Shown piece by piece: positions 41,130 through 49,988 of a stretch of 64,000 nt of DNA (the first letter of the stretch is position 1; each line of letters opens with the position of its first letter). Position numbers and translations under genes: made by a program. The notes beneath the pieces were generated by a model. It was not told where the DNA came from. It worked only from the letters and a program-made list of their open reading frames with translations, and did not search any database. The DNA is from Mycobacterium aquaticum (GTDB lineage Bacteria > Actinomycetota > Actinomycetes > Mycobacteriales > Mycobacteriaceae), in contig NZ_MVHF01000004.1 of NCBI RefSeq assembly GCF_002086485.1, positions 244,611-308,610 on the forward strand, read 5' to 3'.

Positions 41130-42215
41130 ATGTCCACGGTTGACGAAGGGCAGTCAATCGTGCGGTCACTGGTCGATGCTCCCGCGGAGGCCGTCGACCG
41201 CCGTGCATTTTTGTTGCCCATCGTGCGCTATCTGGCGATCGCGGTCTGGGCTGTTGTCGTCGGCTATCGCACCGTCACCGTCGGTTTCCCATTCAACCGA
41301 GAACTGTTGCTGCTCTACATCTGTACCGGTCTGCTGGCCGCCAGCATCGGGCACGGCAGACGCATGCTCTACGTCGTCCGAGACTGGCTGCCGTTCGCGT
41401 TGGTCCTCGTTGCCTACGACTTCAGCAGGGGAGCGGCGACGCTGATCGGCCGCCCCACCCTCTGGCAGTGGGAGGTCAACGCTGACCGCTGGATGTTTTT
41501 CGGGACAGTGCCGACGGTGTGGCTGCAGGAACGACTCAAGGCGCTGAACCCGCCGTGGTGGGAGGTCGTGATCAGCACGGTCTACATGTCGTTCTTCATC
41601 CTGCCCTATGTCGTAGCCGGGGTGTTGTGGCTGCGCGATCGCGAGGAGTGGAAACGGTTCGTCCGGCTGTTCGTCGGGCTGTCGTTCTCGGCCCTGGTGA
41701 TCTATGCGCTGCTGCCCGCCGCGCCGCCGTGGGCAGCGGCCCGATGCACCGCGGATGAGGTCGAGGGTGGTCCGTCGGATCCGCGGTGCATGTTCCACTC
41801 GGCACGCGAGGCCGCCGACGGTGGTCTGCTCGGTGCGATGCAGAGCAGCCGCGACGGCGGCCAGGCCTGGATCGAGCGAATCGTCACGCGCGGCTGGGGC
41901 AGGCTCAACCTGCATACCGCGACCGCGTTGATTGATCAGGGGCAGGCGAGCGTGAATCTGGTGGCGGCTATTCCGTCACTGCATGCCGGACTGACCGCGG
42001 CGGTCGCGGCGTTTCTGTGGAACCGGGTCAACCGCGAGTGGCGGCCGGTGCTGGTGGGCTACGTGCTGATTATGGCGTTCACCTTGGTCTACACCGCCGA
42101 GCACTACGTGATCGACATTCTGCTCGGCTGGGCGTTGGCGGCCGCGGTGGTGACGGCGTTGAACCGCTATGAAGCGCGGCGGTCGTCCTGGACCCGGCAG
42201 CGGGATCCCTGCTGA
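41130..42215 (+). CDS. PAP2-superfamily membrane phosphatase/inositol-phosphotransferase-like protein
   Basis: 361 residues with several membrane helices (VVVGYRTVTVGFPF, FILPYVVAGVLWLRDR, LFVGLSFSALVIYALLPAAPPW, VLVGYVLIMAFTLVYTAEHYVIDILLGWAL). The PAP2 catalytic elements are IPSLHAGLT and AEHYVIDILLG, with the upstream LLPAAPPW motif of AUR1/inositol-phosphorylceramide-synthase-like enzymes. It probably transfers or removes a lipid-linked phosphate at the membrane. ATG has no good ribosome binding site and lies 58 bp after the nfo remnant, so its original expression may have depended on nfo. Confidence 0.82.
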   Translation: MSTVDEGQSIVRSLVDAPAEAVDRRAFLLPIVRYLAIAVWAVVVGYRTVTVGFPFNRELLLLYICTGLLAASIGHGRRMLYVVRDWLPFALVLVAYDFSRGAATLIGRPTLWQWEVNADRWMFFGTVPTVWLQERLKALNPPWWEVVISTVYMSFFILPYVVAGVLWLRDREEWKRFVRLFVGLSFSALVIYALLPAAPPWAAARCTADEVEGGPSDPRCMFHSAREAADGGLLGAMQSSRDGGQAWIERIVTRGWGRLNLHTATALIDQGQASVNLVAAIPSLHAGLTAAVAAFLWNRVNREWRPVLVGYVLIMAFTLVYTAEHYVIDILLGWALAAAVVTALNRYEARRSSWTRQRDPC

Positions 42216-42348
42216 CCATCGGGCCGCCGGCGCCACAGCGAGTTCGCCATGGCGATCGGCGAATTCGTGACGACCTCAGCTGGGGATAACCCGACGAGCT
42301 ACGCAACAGGTTGGAGTCGCCACATCGCGTGATTCGTACGCTGGGTTC

Positions 42349-43182
42349 ATGATCGCGCGCTGCGGGTGGCTGCTGGTCGTCTTGCTGGTGGCGGCCTGTT
42401 CCGGGCCGGGACGCGCGGCGTCGCCCGCCGTGGCTGACGGCCAGTCGGTGCACCACATCAACTTCGGCGGGCTCGACCGGATCTATCGCTTTTACCGGCC
42501 AGTGGGCGTGCCTGCGTCGGCACCGCTGGTGGTGATGCTGCACGGCGGTTTCGGCAGTGCTGCCCAAGCCGAAAGAGCTTACGGCTGGGACAGTTTGGCC
42601 GATAGCGCCAAGTTCGTCGTCGCCTATCCCGACGGGATGTCGCGCGCCTGGAATGTCGGTGGATGTTGCGGACAGCCGGCGAAGGACAACATCGATGACG
42701 TCGGCTTCATCAACGCGGTGGTGGCCGATGTTCGGGCCGGCACCGGCATCGACCCGAGACGCGTATACGCCACCGGCATGAGCAACGGCGGGATGATGAC
42801 GTTCGCCTTGGCCTGCAACTCCGGCACTTTCGCGGCCATCGGCCCGGTCTCGGCCACCCAGCTGTCCTGTCCGAACCCACGGCCGACCTCGGTGATACAC
42901 ATCCACGGCACCGCTGACCCGATGATCCGCTACGACGGCGGTGAAGGTGTCGGCTTCGCCCGCATCAACGGACCGCCGGTGCCCGATGTCGACGCGTCGT
43001 GGCGCACCGTCGATCACTGTGCGGCACCGACGGTCGTGACCGACGGAGCAGTCGCCACCTCGACCGCAGTGTGTCCCGACGGACGCGCCGTGGTGCTGAG
43101 CACGGTCCACGGCGGCGGGCATGATTGGCCGGCATTCGCAACGTCGGCGCTGTGGCAGTTCTTCAGCGCGCACCCGCAGTAG
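42349..43182 (+). CDS. lpqP: Lipoprotein esterase of the polyhydroxybutyrate-depolymerase/feruloyl-esterase type, LpqP
   Basis: 277 residues. The signal peptide ends in the lipobox LVAAC with lipidation Cys17. The alpha/beta-hydrolase catalytic set is GMSNGG (Ser), HGTADPMIRYDG (Asp) and GGGHDWPAF (His), with LVVMLHGGFGSAAQAERAYGWD near the start. The family includes PHB depolymerases and feruloyl/acetylxylan esterases. It is anchored outside the cell membrane. Its position between nfo and fadE8 matches the lpqP locus of other mycobacteria. Confidence 0.87.
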   Translation: MIARCGWLLVVLLVAACSGPGRAASPAVADGQSVHHINFGGLDRIYRFYRPVGVPASAPLVVMLHGGFGSAAQAERAYGWDSLADSAKFVVAYPDGMSRAWNVGGCCGQPAKDNIDDVGFINAVVADVRAGTGIDPRRVYATGMSNGGMMTFALACNSGTFAAIGPVSATQLSCPNPRPTSVIHIHGTADPMIRYDGGEGVGFARINGPPVPDVDASWRTVDHCAAPTVVTDGAVATSTAVCPDGRAVVLSTVHGGGHDWPAFATSALWQFFSAHPQ

Positions 43183-43187
43183 CGCCC

Positions 43188-43225
43188 TGTTACATCTCTT
43201 GAACAACCGTCGGGAAACTGTAACA
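43188..43225 (+). promoter_or_regulatory. Inverted repeat TGTTACA-N24-TGTAACA before fadE8
   Basis: Seven-base arms TGTTACA (43188-43194) and TGTAACA (43219-43225) are complementary and end 8 bp before the start codon. The right arm could also be part of a -10 element. It may be an operator for the PaaX-like regulator encoded in the operon (inference). Confidence 0.35.
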
Positions 43226-43233
43226 CTGGGTGG

Positions 43234-44856
43234 ATGAGCGATACGCACGTCGTCACCAATCAGGTCCCACCGTTGGAGGACTTCAACGCCGCCGCCTCCC
43301 CGGTGCTGACCGAGGCCCTCATCCGGGAGGGCGGTGAGTGGGGTCTCGACGAGGTCAACGCGGTCGGGGCGCTCAACGGCAGTGCCCAGGTGCAGCGGTG
43401 GGGTGAGCTTGCCGATCGCAACCAACCGACCCTGCACACCCACGACCGGTTCGGGCACCGCGTCGACGAAGTCGAGTACGACCCCGCGTACCACGAGCTC
43501 ATGACCGCGGCGGTCAAGAATGGCCTGCACGCGGCGCCGTGGGCCGACGACCGGCCCGGCTCACACGTGGTGCGCGCCGCCAAGACCTCGGTGTGGACCG
43601 CCGAGCCCGGTCACATGTGCCCGATCTCGATGACCTACGCCGTCGTCCCCGCACTGCGGTTCAACCCGGAACTGGCCAAGGTCTACGAACCCCTGCTGAC
43701 CAGCCGCATCTACGATCCCGAGCTGACAGTGCCGTCGACCAAACCCGGAATCACCGCGGGTATGTCGATGACCGAAAAGCAGGGCGGTTCCGACGTGCGG
43801 GCCGGCACCACGCAGGCGGTGCCCAACGGTGACGGCACGTACTCGCTCACCGGTCACAAGTGGTTCACCTCGGCGCCGATGGGTGACATCTTCCTGGTAC
43901 TGGCGCAAGCCCCCAATGGTTTGAGCTGCTTCTTCCTGCCCCGGGTACTGCCCGACGGCAGCCGCAACCGAATGTTCCTGCAGCGCCTCAAGGACAAGCT
44001 CGGCAACCACGCCAACGCGTCCAGCGAGGTCGAGTACGACGGTGCCACCGCGTGGCTCGTCGGCGAAGAGGGCCGAGGGGTGAAGACCATCATCGAGATG
44101 GTCAACCTGACCCGGCTCGACTGCACGTTGGGCAGTGCCACCAGCATGCGGACCGGGCTGAGCCGGGCCGTGCACCATGCTCAGCATCGAAAAGCCTTCG
44201 GCGCGTATCTGATCGACCAGCCGCTGATGCGCAACGTGCTCGCCGATCTGGCCGTCGAGGCCGAGGCTGCGACCATGCTCGCGATGCGGATGGCCGGAGC
44301 GACCGACAAGGCTGTGCGCGGCGACGAACGCGAAGCCCTGCTGCGGCGCATCGGCCTGGCCGCCGGGAAGTACTGGGTGTGCAAGCGCGCCACACCGCAC
44401 GCCGGTGAGGCGATGGAATGCCTTGGCGGCAACGGCTACGTCGAGGAGTCGGGCATGCCGCGGCTGTACCGCGAGGCGCCGCTGATGGGCATCTGGGAAG
44501 GCTCCGGCAACGTCAGCGCATTGGATACGTTGCGCGCCATGGCAACTCGCCCCGAATGCGTGGAGGTGCTGTTCGACGAGCTGGCGCTGGGCCAGGATCC
44601 GCGGCTGGACGCCCATGCCGCCGCCCTCAAGGCACAGCTGGGCGAGTTCGACAACATCGAGTACCGGGCCCGCAAGATCGCCGAGGACATCAGCCTCGCG
44701 TTGCAGGGCTCACTGCTGGTGCGCCACGGTCACCCGGCAGTGGCCGAAGCGTTCCTGGCCAGCCGGCTCGGCGGGCAGTGGGGCGGTGCCTTCGGAACCC
44801 TGCCCACCGGACTGGATCTCGCGCCGATCATCGAGCGCGCGTTGGTCAAAGGATGA
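43234..44856 (+). CDS. fadE8: Acyl-CoA dehydrogenase, AidB-like (FadE8)
   Basis: 540 residues, longer than ordinary acyl-CoA dehydrogenases and matching the AidB subgroup. Features: GMSMTEKQGGSDVRAGTT, GHKWFTSAPMGD, NHANASSEVEYDGATAWLVGEEGRGVKTIIEMV, and AMECLGGNGYVEESGMPRLYREAPLMGIWEGSGNV. It catalyses FAD-dependent oxidation of an acyl-CoA, or may act in alkylation stress as E. coli AidB does. It overlaps echA4 by 4 bp and heads a lipid-catabolism operon. Confidence 0.9.
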   Translation: MSDTHVVTNQVPPLEDFNAAASPVLTEALIREGGEWGLDEVNAVGALNGSAQVQRWGELADRNQPTLHTHDRFGHRVDEVEYDPAYHELMTAAVKNGLHAAPWADDRPGSHVVRAAKTSVWTAEPGHMCPISMTYAVVPALRFNPELAKVYEPLLTSRIYDPELTVPSTKPGITAGMSMTEKQGGSDVRAGTTQAVPNGDGTYSLTGHKWFTSAPMGDIFLVLAQAPNGLSCFFLPRVLPDGSRNRMFLQRLKDKLGNHANASSEVEYDGATAWLVGEEGRGVKTIIEMVNLTRLDCTLGSATSMRTGLSRAVHHAQHRKAFGAYLIDQPLMRNVLADLAVEAEAATMLAMRMAGATDKAVRGDEREALLRRIGLAAGKYWVCKRATPHAGEAMECLGGNGYVEESGMPRLYREAPLMGIWEGSGNVSALDTLRAMATRPECVEVLFDELALGQDPRLDAHAAALKAQLGEFDNIEYRARKIAEDISLALQGSLLVRHGHPAVAEAFLASRLGGQWGGAFGTLPTGLDLAPIIERALVKG

Positions 44857-45773
44857 GCGTCGACTTCGACAACCTCACCACCATGACCTACGAGGTCACT
44901 GATCGCGTCGCTCGAATCACGTTCAACCGTCCGGACAAAGGCAATTCGATCGTGGCGGCCACGCCGCTGGAGCTGGCGGCGTGCGTGGAGCGCGCCGACC
45001 TCGACCCCCAGGTGCACGTGATCCTCGTGTCCGGACGGGGTGAAGGTTTCTGCGCCGGATTCGATTTGAGCGCCTACGCCGACGGGACCTCCTCGGCTGG
45101 TGGCGGTGATCACCGCGGCACCGTGCTTGACGGTCAGACACAGGCGATCAACCACCTGCCGGACCAGCCGTGGGACCCGATGATCGACTATCAGATGATG
45201 AGCCGGTTCGTGCGCGGCTTCTCCAGCCTGATGCGCGCCGACAAGCCGACGGTGGTCAAGATCCACGGCTACTGCGTCGCGGGCGGAACCGACATCGCGT
45301 TGCACGCCGACCAGGTGATCGCGGCGGCCGATGCCAAGATCGGGTATCCGCCTATGCGGGTGTGGGGCGTGCCGGCGGCCGGGCTGTGGGCCCACCGGCT
45401 CGGTGATCAACGCGCGAAACGCCTTCTGTTCACCGGCGATTGCATCACCGGCGCCCAGGCTGCAGAGTGGGGACTCGCCGTCGAGGCGCCCGATCCCGAC
45501 GCTCTCGACGAGCGGACCGAACGGCTCGTCGAACGCATCGCGGCCATGCCGGTGAACCAGCTCATCATGGCCAAGCTGGCCTGCAACACCGCGCTGTTGC
45601 AGCAGGGCGTGGCCACCAGCCAGATGGTCAGCACCGTGTTCGACGGCATCGCCCGGCATACCCCCGAGGGCCACGCGTTCGTCGCCGACGCGCGCGAGCA
45701 CGGGTTCCGGGAGGCGGTCCGGCACCGCGACGAACCCATGGGCGATTACGGGCGCCGGACTTCCGGGGTGTGA
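44853..45773 (+). CDS. echA4: Enoyl-CoA hydratase/isomerase family protein (EchA4)
   Basis: 306 residues of the crotonase superfamily. The oxyanion-hole strands are GEGFCAGFDLSAYADG and KIHGYCVAGGTDIALHAD. An insertion around residues 80-110 makes it longer than typical enoyl-CoA hydratases. The usual two glutamates are not both obvious, so another crotonase reaction is possible. It starts with ATGA overlap at the fadE8 stop and is followed after 3 bp by the PaaX-like gene. Confidence 0.86.
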   Translation: MSVDFDNLTTMTYEVTDRVARITFNRPDKGNSIVAATPLELAACVERADLDPQVHVILVSGRGEGFCAGFDLSAYADGTSSAGGGDHRGTVLDGQTQAINHLPDQPWDPMIDYQMMSRFVRGFSSLMRADKPTVVKIHGYCVAGGTDIALHADQVIAAADAKIGYPPMRVWGVPAAGLWAHRLGDQRAKRLLFTGDCITGAQAAEWGLAVEAPDPDALDERTERLVERIAAMPVNQLIMAKLACNTALLQQGVATSQMVSTVFDGIARHTPEGHAFVADAREHGFREAVRHRDEPMGDYGRRTSGV

Positions 45774-45776
45774 CGG

Positions 45777-46508
45777 GTGCCCACGCTGAACCGGATGACG
45801 GCCAGGTCGGTGGTGCTGAGCGTGCTGCTCGGTGCGCATCCGGCCTGGGCCAGCGCCGCTGAACTCATCAGGCTCACAGCGGATTTCGATATCAAGGAAA
45901 CGGCGCTTCGGGTGGCGCTGACCCGCATGGTCGGGGCCGGTGATCTGGTGCGCTCGGAAGACGGCTACCGATTGGCCGACCGGCTGCTGGCCCGGCAGCG
46001 CCGCCAGGACGATGCCATCAACCCGCGTCTGCGTCCGGGCAACGGGGAATGGCTCACACTGGTCATCACCAGTGTCGGAACCGATGCCCGTACCCGTGCC
46101 GCGTTGCGAACCACGTTGCAGCAGTATCGGTTCGCCGAACTCCGCGAGGGCGTGTGGATGCGGCCCGACAACCTCGAGCAGGTGTTGCCGCAGGAGATCA
46201 CCGAACGGGTGCGGCAGTTGCACACCCGCGATGACGACCCGGCCGAGCTGGTCGGGCGGCTGTGGGACCTGCCCGGCTGGATGCGGACCGGCAATCGGTT
46301 GCTCGACGACATCGCTTCTGCCACAGACATTCCGGGGCGGTTCGTGGCCGCCGCAGGTATCGTGCGACACCTGCTCACCGACCCCGTGCTGCCCGACGAA
46401 CTGCTGCCCGCAGACTGGCCAGGGACGCAATTACGCACGGCCTACACAGAATTCGCCGCTGAACTCGTCGCGCGGCGCGACCGGACCGAACTCACGGAGG
46501 CGACATGA
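45777..46508 (+). CDS. PaaX-family transcriptional regulator
   Basis: 243 residues from GTG. The N-terminal winged helix (TARSVVLSVLLGAHPAWASAAELIRLTADFDIKETALRVALTRMVGAGDLVRSEDGYRL) and the PaaX middle domain (EWLTLVITSVGTDARTRAALRTTLQQYRFAELREGVWMRPDNL) are clear. PaaX represses phenylacetyl-CoA pathways and senses an aryl-CoA. Here it is embedded between two crotonase genes, so it probably senses an acyl-CoA of this operon. It overlaps echA5 by ATGA. Confidence 0.88.
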   Translation: MPTLNRMTARSVVLSVLLGAHPAWASAAELIRLTADFDIKETALRVALTRMVGAGDLVRSEDGYRLADRLLARQRRQDDAINPRLRPGNGEWLTLVITSVGTDARTRAALRTTLQQYRFAELREGVWMRPDNLEQVLPQEITERVRQLHTRDDDPAELVGRLWDLPGWMRTGNRLLDDIASATDIPGRFVAAAGIVRHLLTDPVLPDELLPADWPGTQLRTAYTEFAAELVARRDRTELTEAT

Positions 46509-47272
46509 CCGAACCCGTCCGGATCGAACGCAACGGCGCGGTGACCACCGTGATCCTGCACCGCCCGCACGCCCGCAACGCGGTGGACGGTCCGACCGCG
46601 GCCGCCCTTGTTGCGGCGTTCGAGGAGTTCGACGCCGACGATTCCGCATCGGTCGCGGTGTTCTGGGGTGATGGCGGAACATTCTGTGCCGGAGCCGATC
46701 TCAAGGCCTTCGGCACCCCGCAGGCCAACACCCTGAGCACCGTGGGCCCGGGCCCGATGGGGCCGAGTCGAATGGTGCTCTCCAAACCCGTGATCGCGGC
46801 CATCAGCGGCTACGCCGTCGCCGGCGGCCTGGAGTTGGCACTCTGGTGCGACATGCGGGTGGTCGAGGACGACGCGGTACTCGGGGTGTTCTGCCGACGC
46901 TGGGGTGTCCCGCTCATCGACGGGGGTACCGTGCGGCTGCCGCGGCTCATCGGCGAAAGCCGGGCGATGGACCTCATCCTCACGGGCCGTGCCGTCGACG
47001 CCGCCGAGGCCCACGCGATCGGCCTGGCCAACAGGGTGGTCCCCAAAGGCGACGCGCGCACCGCGGCCGAGGAATTGGCGGCGCAACTGGCGGCGCTACC
47101 TCAGCAGTGCCTGCGCGCCGATCGGCGCTCGGCGCTGCGCCAGTGGGGCCAATCAGAGCAGGCGGCAATGGAATTCGAGTTCGGCAGCATCGAACAGGTC
47201 AAGCACGAGGCGGCACATGGCGCCGGCAGATTCGCCGCCGGTGCGGGCCGCCACGGCGCCAGCGCCAGCTGA
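46505..47272 (+). CDS. echA5: Enoyl-CoA hydratase (EchA5)
   Basis: 255 residues. Crotonase motifs: NGAVTTVILHRPHARNAVDGPT, GDGGTFCAGADLKAFG (first oxyanion strand) and KPVIAAISGYAVAGGLELALWCDMRV (second). It has the standard hydratase length. It ends the fadE8-echA4-paaX-echA5 operon, converging on an unknown leftward gene with 2 bp between. It likely hydrates the enoyl-CoA produced by FadE8. Confidence 0.9.
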   Translation: MTEPVRIERNGAVTTVILHRPHARNAVDGPTAAALVAAFEEFDADDSASVAVFWGDGGTFCAGADLKAFGTPQANTLSTVGPGPMGPSRMVLSKPVIAAISGYAVAGGLELALWCDMRVVEDDAVLGVFCRRWGVPLIDGGTVRLPRLIGESRAMDLILTGRAVDAAEAHAIGLANRVVPKGDARTAAEELAAQLAALPQQCLRADRRSALRQWGQSEQAAMEFEFGSIEQVKHEAAHGAGRFAAGAGRHGASAS

Positions 47273-47274
47273 GG

Positions 47275-48033
47275 TCAGCCTTCCAACGCAAGCATCATGA
47301 GCTCGTCGAGCGCGTGCCCGAACAGGGTGATGTCGAAATCGGGTTCGAAGTAGGTGACCGCGAAACCCTGCGGGTGGTCAGGGGACACCAGCAGGTCCGA
47401 GTAGGTCTCGCGTCCACCGATCCGAAGCATCCGCAGCGGGTGGACACTGTCGGGCTCGAGATCCGCGGGCGGCGCCGACAACGGCTCGGGCCAGCCCACG
47501 TAGGCGGCATACGTCTGCATGCGAGCCGGCGCGATGAGCCCGCAGGATTCCCCGTCCCACGTGGTGAACCCGGCGTGCACCGTGCGCAGAAAGGTGTCGG
47601 CCTGCGGCGGGAGCGCTTCGAAGAACGTCGGGTCGGTGTCACCGAACGTGGCCGGGTCCTCGCCGAGCCACACAGCGTGCCGCCCCTCGTCGTCGATGAG
47701 GACGTAGTCCAACGTCGGCGCGGGCAACCAGGAATGTTGCACGACGCGTACGTCGACCAGACGTTCGCGCAGCGCCTGCGCGAATCGGGGGATCATCGCC
47801 AGGAAGTCGGTGTTCCACAGGGCCATCGCGGCGGATCTGCGCTCATCGGGATCGGGAGACGCCGCCGTCGGCCACCAGGCGTCGGGGATGCGGTGACGCG
47901 TGTATTCACTCGGCTCGAGGATCGCGAACTGATTCGGTGCCCAGTCGGAGAACGCCTGAGCCAGCGCCGCTGTGTCGATACCCGCCACGGAGTCAAGCCT
48001 TTCGTCAGTGGACAGCGCTGTCCGCGAGCGCAT
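47275..48033 (-). CDS. Protein of unknown function; possible SUKH-like partner of the upstream HNH-like protein
   Basis: 252 residues from ATG 48033; GTG 47988 is an alternative start. Acidic, without signal peptide or membrane helix. Segments such as LDYVLIDDEGRHAVWLGEDPATFG and ADTFLRTVHAGFTTWDGESCGLI recall SMI1/KNR4 (SUKH) immunity proteins, but the likeness is weak and the length is greater. The gene overlaps the upstream HNH-like gene by 29 bp, so the two are made together. I do not assign a function. Confidence 0.65.
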   Translation of the reverse strand: MRSRTALSTDERLDSVAGIDTAALAQAFSDWAPNQFAILEPSEYTRHRIPDAWWPTAASPDPDERRSAAMALWNTDFLAMIPRFAQALRERLVDVRVVQHSWLPAPTLDYVLIDDEGRHAVWLGEDPATFGDTDPTFFEALPPQADTFLRTVHAGFTTWDGESCGLIAPARMQTYAAYVGWPEPLSAPPADLEPDSVHPLRMLRIGGRETYSDLLVSPDHPQGFAVTYFEPDFDITLFGHALDELMMLALEG

Positions 48034-48487
48034 TGATGATTTCGGTGAGTTCGCGGCGCTTGTGGTGCTGCAACGCAATCTGCTGTTGTTTCCAGGCTTC
48101 GTCCACCCCGACCATGTCTTCGGCGTGGCGCGCACCCTTGTTGAACCGGCTGACCCGCGTGGGCAACCACTGCAGGTTCAGCGCACCGTGGATGACTTCC
48201 CACATGTGCTCGGGTGACAGCTCCAGAAAGCGTGGTAGATAAAGCAATTCCACTTTGGGCACGATGTGGTTGACCGATACGTCGGGGGAGCCGTCGACCT
48301 TCGCGCCGATGGGCTGCCAGGGCTGCGATGGGTGAATGTCGCCGACCTCGGGCCGGGGTTCGCCCTGCAGTGCGACGTTCGGATACTTCACCATCGGGCA
48401 GGGCAGTTTGCGGAGGGCGTCCCACAGCGGCCGCATCGGGCTGTCCGCGGGCACGTAGATCTGCCCCGCGCCCAAGTCGTCAGTCAC
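48005..48487 (-). CDS. HNH-like nuclease-domain protein (tentative)
   Basis: 160 residues from GTG. The middle carries VNHIVPKVELLY, then HGALNLQWLPTRVSRFNKGARH, which follow the H-(I/V)-(I/V)-P ... N-L-Q ... N-K-G order of HNH endonucleases. The end (HHKRRELTEIINALADS) is helical. No secretion signal and no N-terminal toxin-delivery domain are seen, so this could be a solitary nuclease, a toxin-domain remnant or an unrelated fold. Coupled to the following unknown gene. The call rests on motif likeness only. Confidence 0.55.
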   Translation of the reverse strand: MTDDLGAGQIYVPADSPMRPLWDALRKLPCPMVKYPNVALQGEPRPEVGDIHPSQPWQPIGAKVDGSPDVSVNHIVPKVELLYLPRFLELSPEHMWEVIHGALNLQWLPTRVSRFNKGARHAEDMVGVDEAWKQQQIALQHHKRRELTEIINALADSAVH

Positions 48488-48627
48488 CCTTCGAGCCTAA
48501 ACGCGGCTACTCGGCCTCCGACACACCAATTGCGCGCGGCAGCCACTCACCGGCGACAGCGGTTGCGGGACGATCCACCGCAAACCTCGGAGGCTGGTGC
48601 CGGTGAGCGGCTGTGGCTGTTGTGGGC

Positions 48628-49074
48628 TCAGGCAGACGCCGTCGGCTGCTGTGCTGCGGCAGGTACGAGGCCGAGCTGCTGAAGCATGCCCAAGGTGTCC
48701 CAGGTGGCGTAGCTTTCGGCGATCTTGCCGTCCTCGTGCCGGTCGGTGATGGTGAGCATGATCCTGGCATGCCGACCGGTGGCGGCCTGACCCATGAGAC
48801 CGCCGGTGTCGTCGCCCTGCGCCTCGAGCAGGGTGCACACGTAGTCGCCCTCAGCGACCTGTTGCTTGATGTCAAATCGTATGTTGGAGAACGTCTGCCG
48901 ATACATGCCCATGAGGCTTCTCATGTGCTCGGGCCCGCGCTGGTCTCCGAACGGGTCCTGCGTGTCGTGGTAGGCAGCGCCGTCAGCGACGAGGTCGTCG
49001 AGCTCGGCCAGATCGCCTGATGCGAATACCTCCCAGATTCGCCGGGAAACAGCCTTGTTTTGATCTTCGGCCAT
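48628..49074 (-). CDS. SnoaL-like polyketide-cyclase/NTF2-fold protein
   Basis: 148 residues of the SnoaL-like ester-cyclase group: NKAVSRRIWEVFASGDLAELDDLVADGAAYHD, GPEHMRSLMGMYRQTFSNIRFDIKQQVAEGDYV and ITDRHEDGKIAESYATWDTLGMLQQLG. The fold forms a small cavity that binds hydrophobic ligands; catalytic role is unknown. Monocistronic by spacing (134 bp to the next upstream gene, which lies to the right). The 140 bp after its stop hold no recognisable feature. Confidence 0.85.
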   Translation of the reverse strand: MAEDQNKAVSRRIWEVFASGDLAELDDLVADGAAYHDTQDPFGDQRGPEHMRSLMGMYRQTFSNIRFDIKQQVAEGDYVCTLLEAQGDDTGGLMGQAATGRHARIMLTITDRHEDGKIAESYATWDTLGMLQQLGLVPAAAQQPTASA

Positions 49075-49208
49075 GATTGAGGCCTTTCGGTGAATACCGC
49101 ACGGCAGAGAATGTCCGCACGAAAACGGTATTCCTGTGAGACCCCTTGTGACACCCGCGGCCCGTCAGATGCTGCCACAGGCAACAACTCGCAGATAGCT
49201 GACCTGCG

Positions 49209-49988
49209 TCAAACCACCCAACTCGGCGGACGTTTCTGCAGGAACGCCATCATGCCCTCGCGTGCTTCGTCGGAGACGAACAGCTCGGCCGACATACGGG
49301 TCAATTCTTCGGCCCGCTCATCGAACGATCTCAGTATTGTCGCGGTGGTCAACGCTTTCGACGCGGCAAGGCCCTGCGGCGAGCCCTTCGAGATCTCGGC
49401 CGTCAGGCCGGCGACGGTGCCCTCGACGTCATCGGCGGCCAGCGTGATCAACCCGATCGCCGCAGCCTCGGCGGCGCCGAACTTCTCACCCGTGACGAAG
49501 TAGCGGCCCGCCGAGCGTGGCGTCATTTTCGGTAGCAGCGTCAGCGAGATGATCGACGGCGCTACACCGATCCGCGCTTCGGTGAGAGCGAACGTACTGT
49601 TCTGGCCGGCGACCACGAGATCACAGGCACCCACCAGGCCGAGTCCGCCGGCCCGCACGTGACCGTCGATGGCCCCGATGACGGGCATCGGCAGCTCGAG
49701 GATGGCGCGCAGCGTCTTGGTCATCTCACGGGCCCGGTCGACGGCGATGTCGCTCGGGTCTGATGGTCGGCCGCCATTCGAACTTTCCGAGAGATCGGCT
49801 CCCGCACAGAAGGTTCCACCGGTATGGCCGATCACCACCACGCGGACCGCCGGGTCGGCGGCTGCCCGGTCCAGGCCCTGGTGCAGCTGATCGACCAGGG
49901 CCGTGGAGAGCGCGTTGCGATTGTGCGGTGAGTCCAGCGTCAGCCGGGCGACAGCACCGTCGACCGCGTATTTGACCAGAGTGCTCAT
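49209..49988 (-). CDS. echA7: Enoyl-CoA hydratase (EchA7)
   Basis: 259 residues. Motifs: VARLTLDSPHNRNALS, HTGGTFCAGADLSE and MPVIGAIDGHVRAGGLGLVGACDLVV. In a carboxylase operon of this kind the enzyme usually hydrates a branched 2,3-enoyl-CoA such as methylglutaconyl-CoA or its longer terpene analogue. It is the last gene of the six-gene leftward operon and shares one base with fadE12. Confidence 0.9.
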   Translation of the reverse strand: MSTLVKYAVDGAVARLTLDSPHNRNALSTALVDQLHQGLDRAAADPAVRVVVIGHTGGTFCAGADLSESSNGGRPSDPSDIAVDRAREMTKTLRAILELPMPVIGAIDGHVRAGGLGLVGACDLVVAGQNSTFALTEARIGVAPSIISLTLLPKMTPRSAGRYFVTGEKFGAAEAAAIGLITLAADDVEGTVAGLTAEISKGSPQGLAASKALTTATILRSFDERAEELTRMSAELFVSDEAREGMMAFLQKRPPSWVV

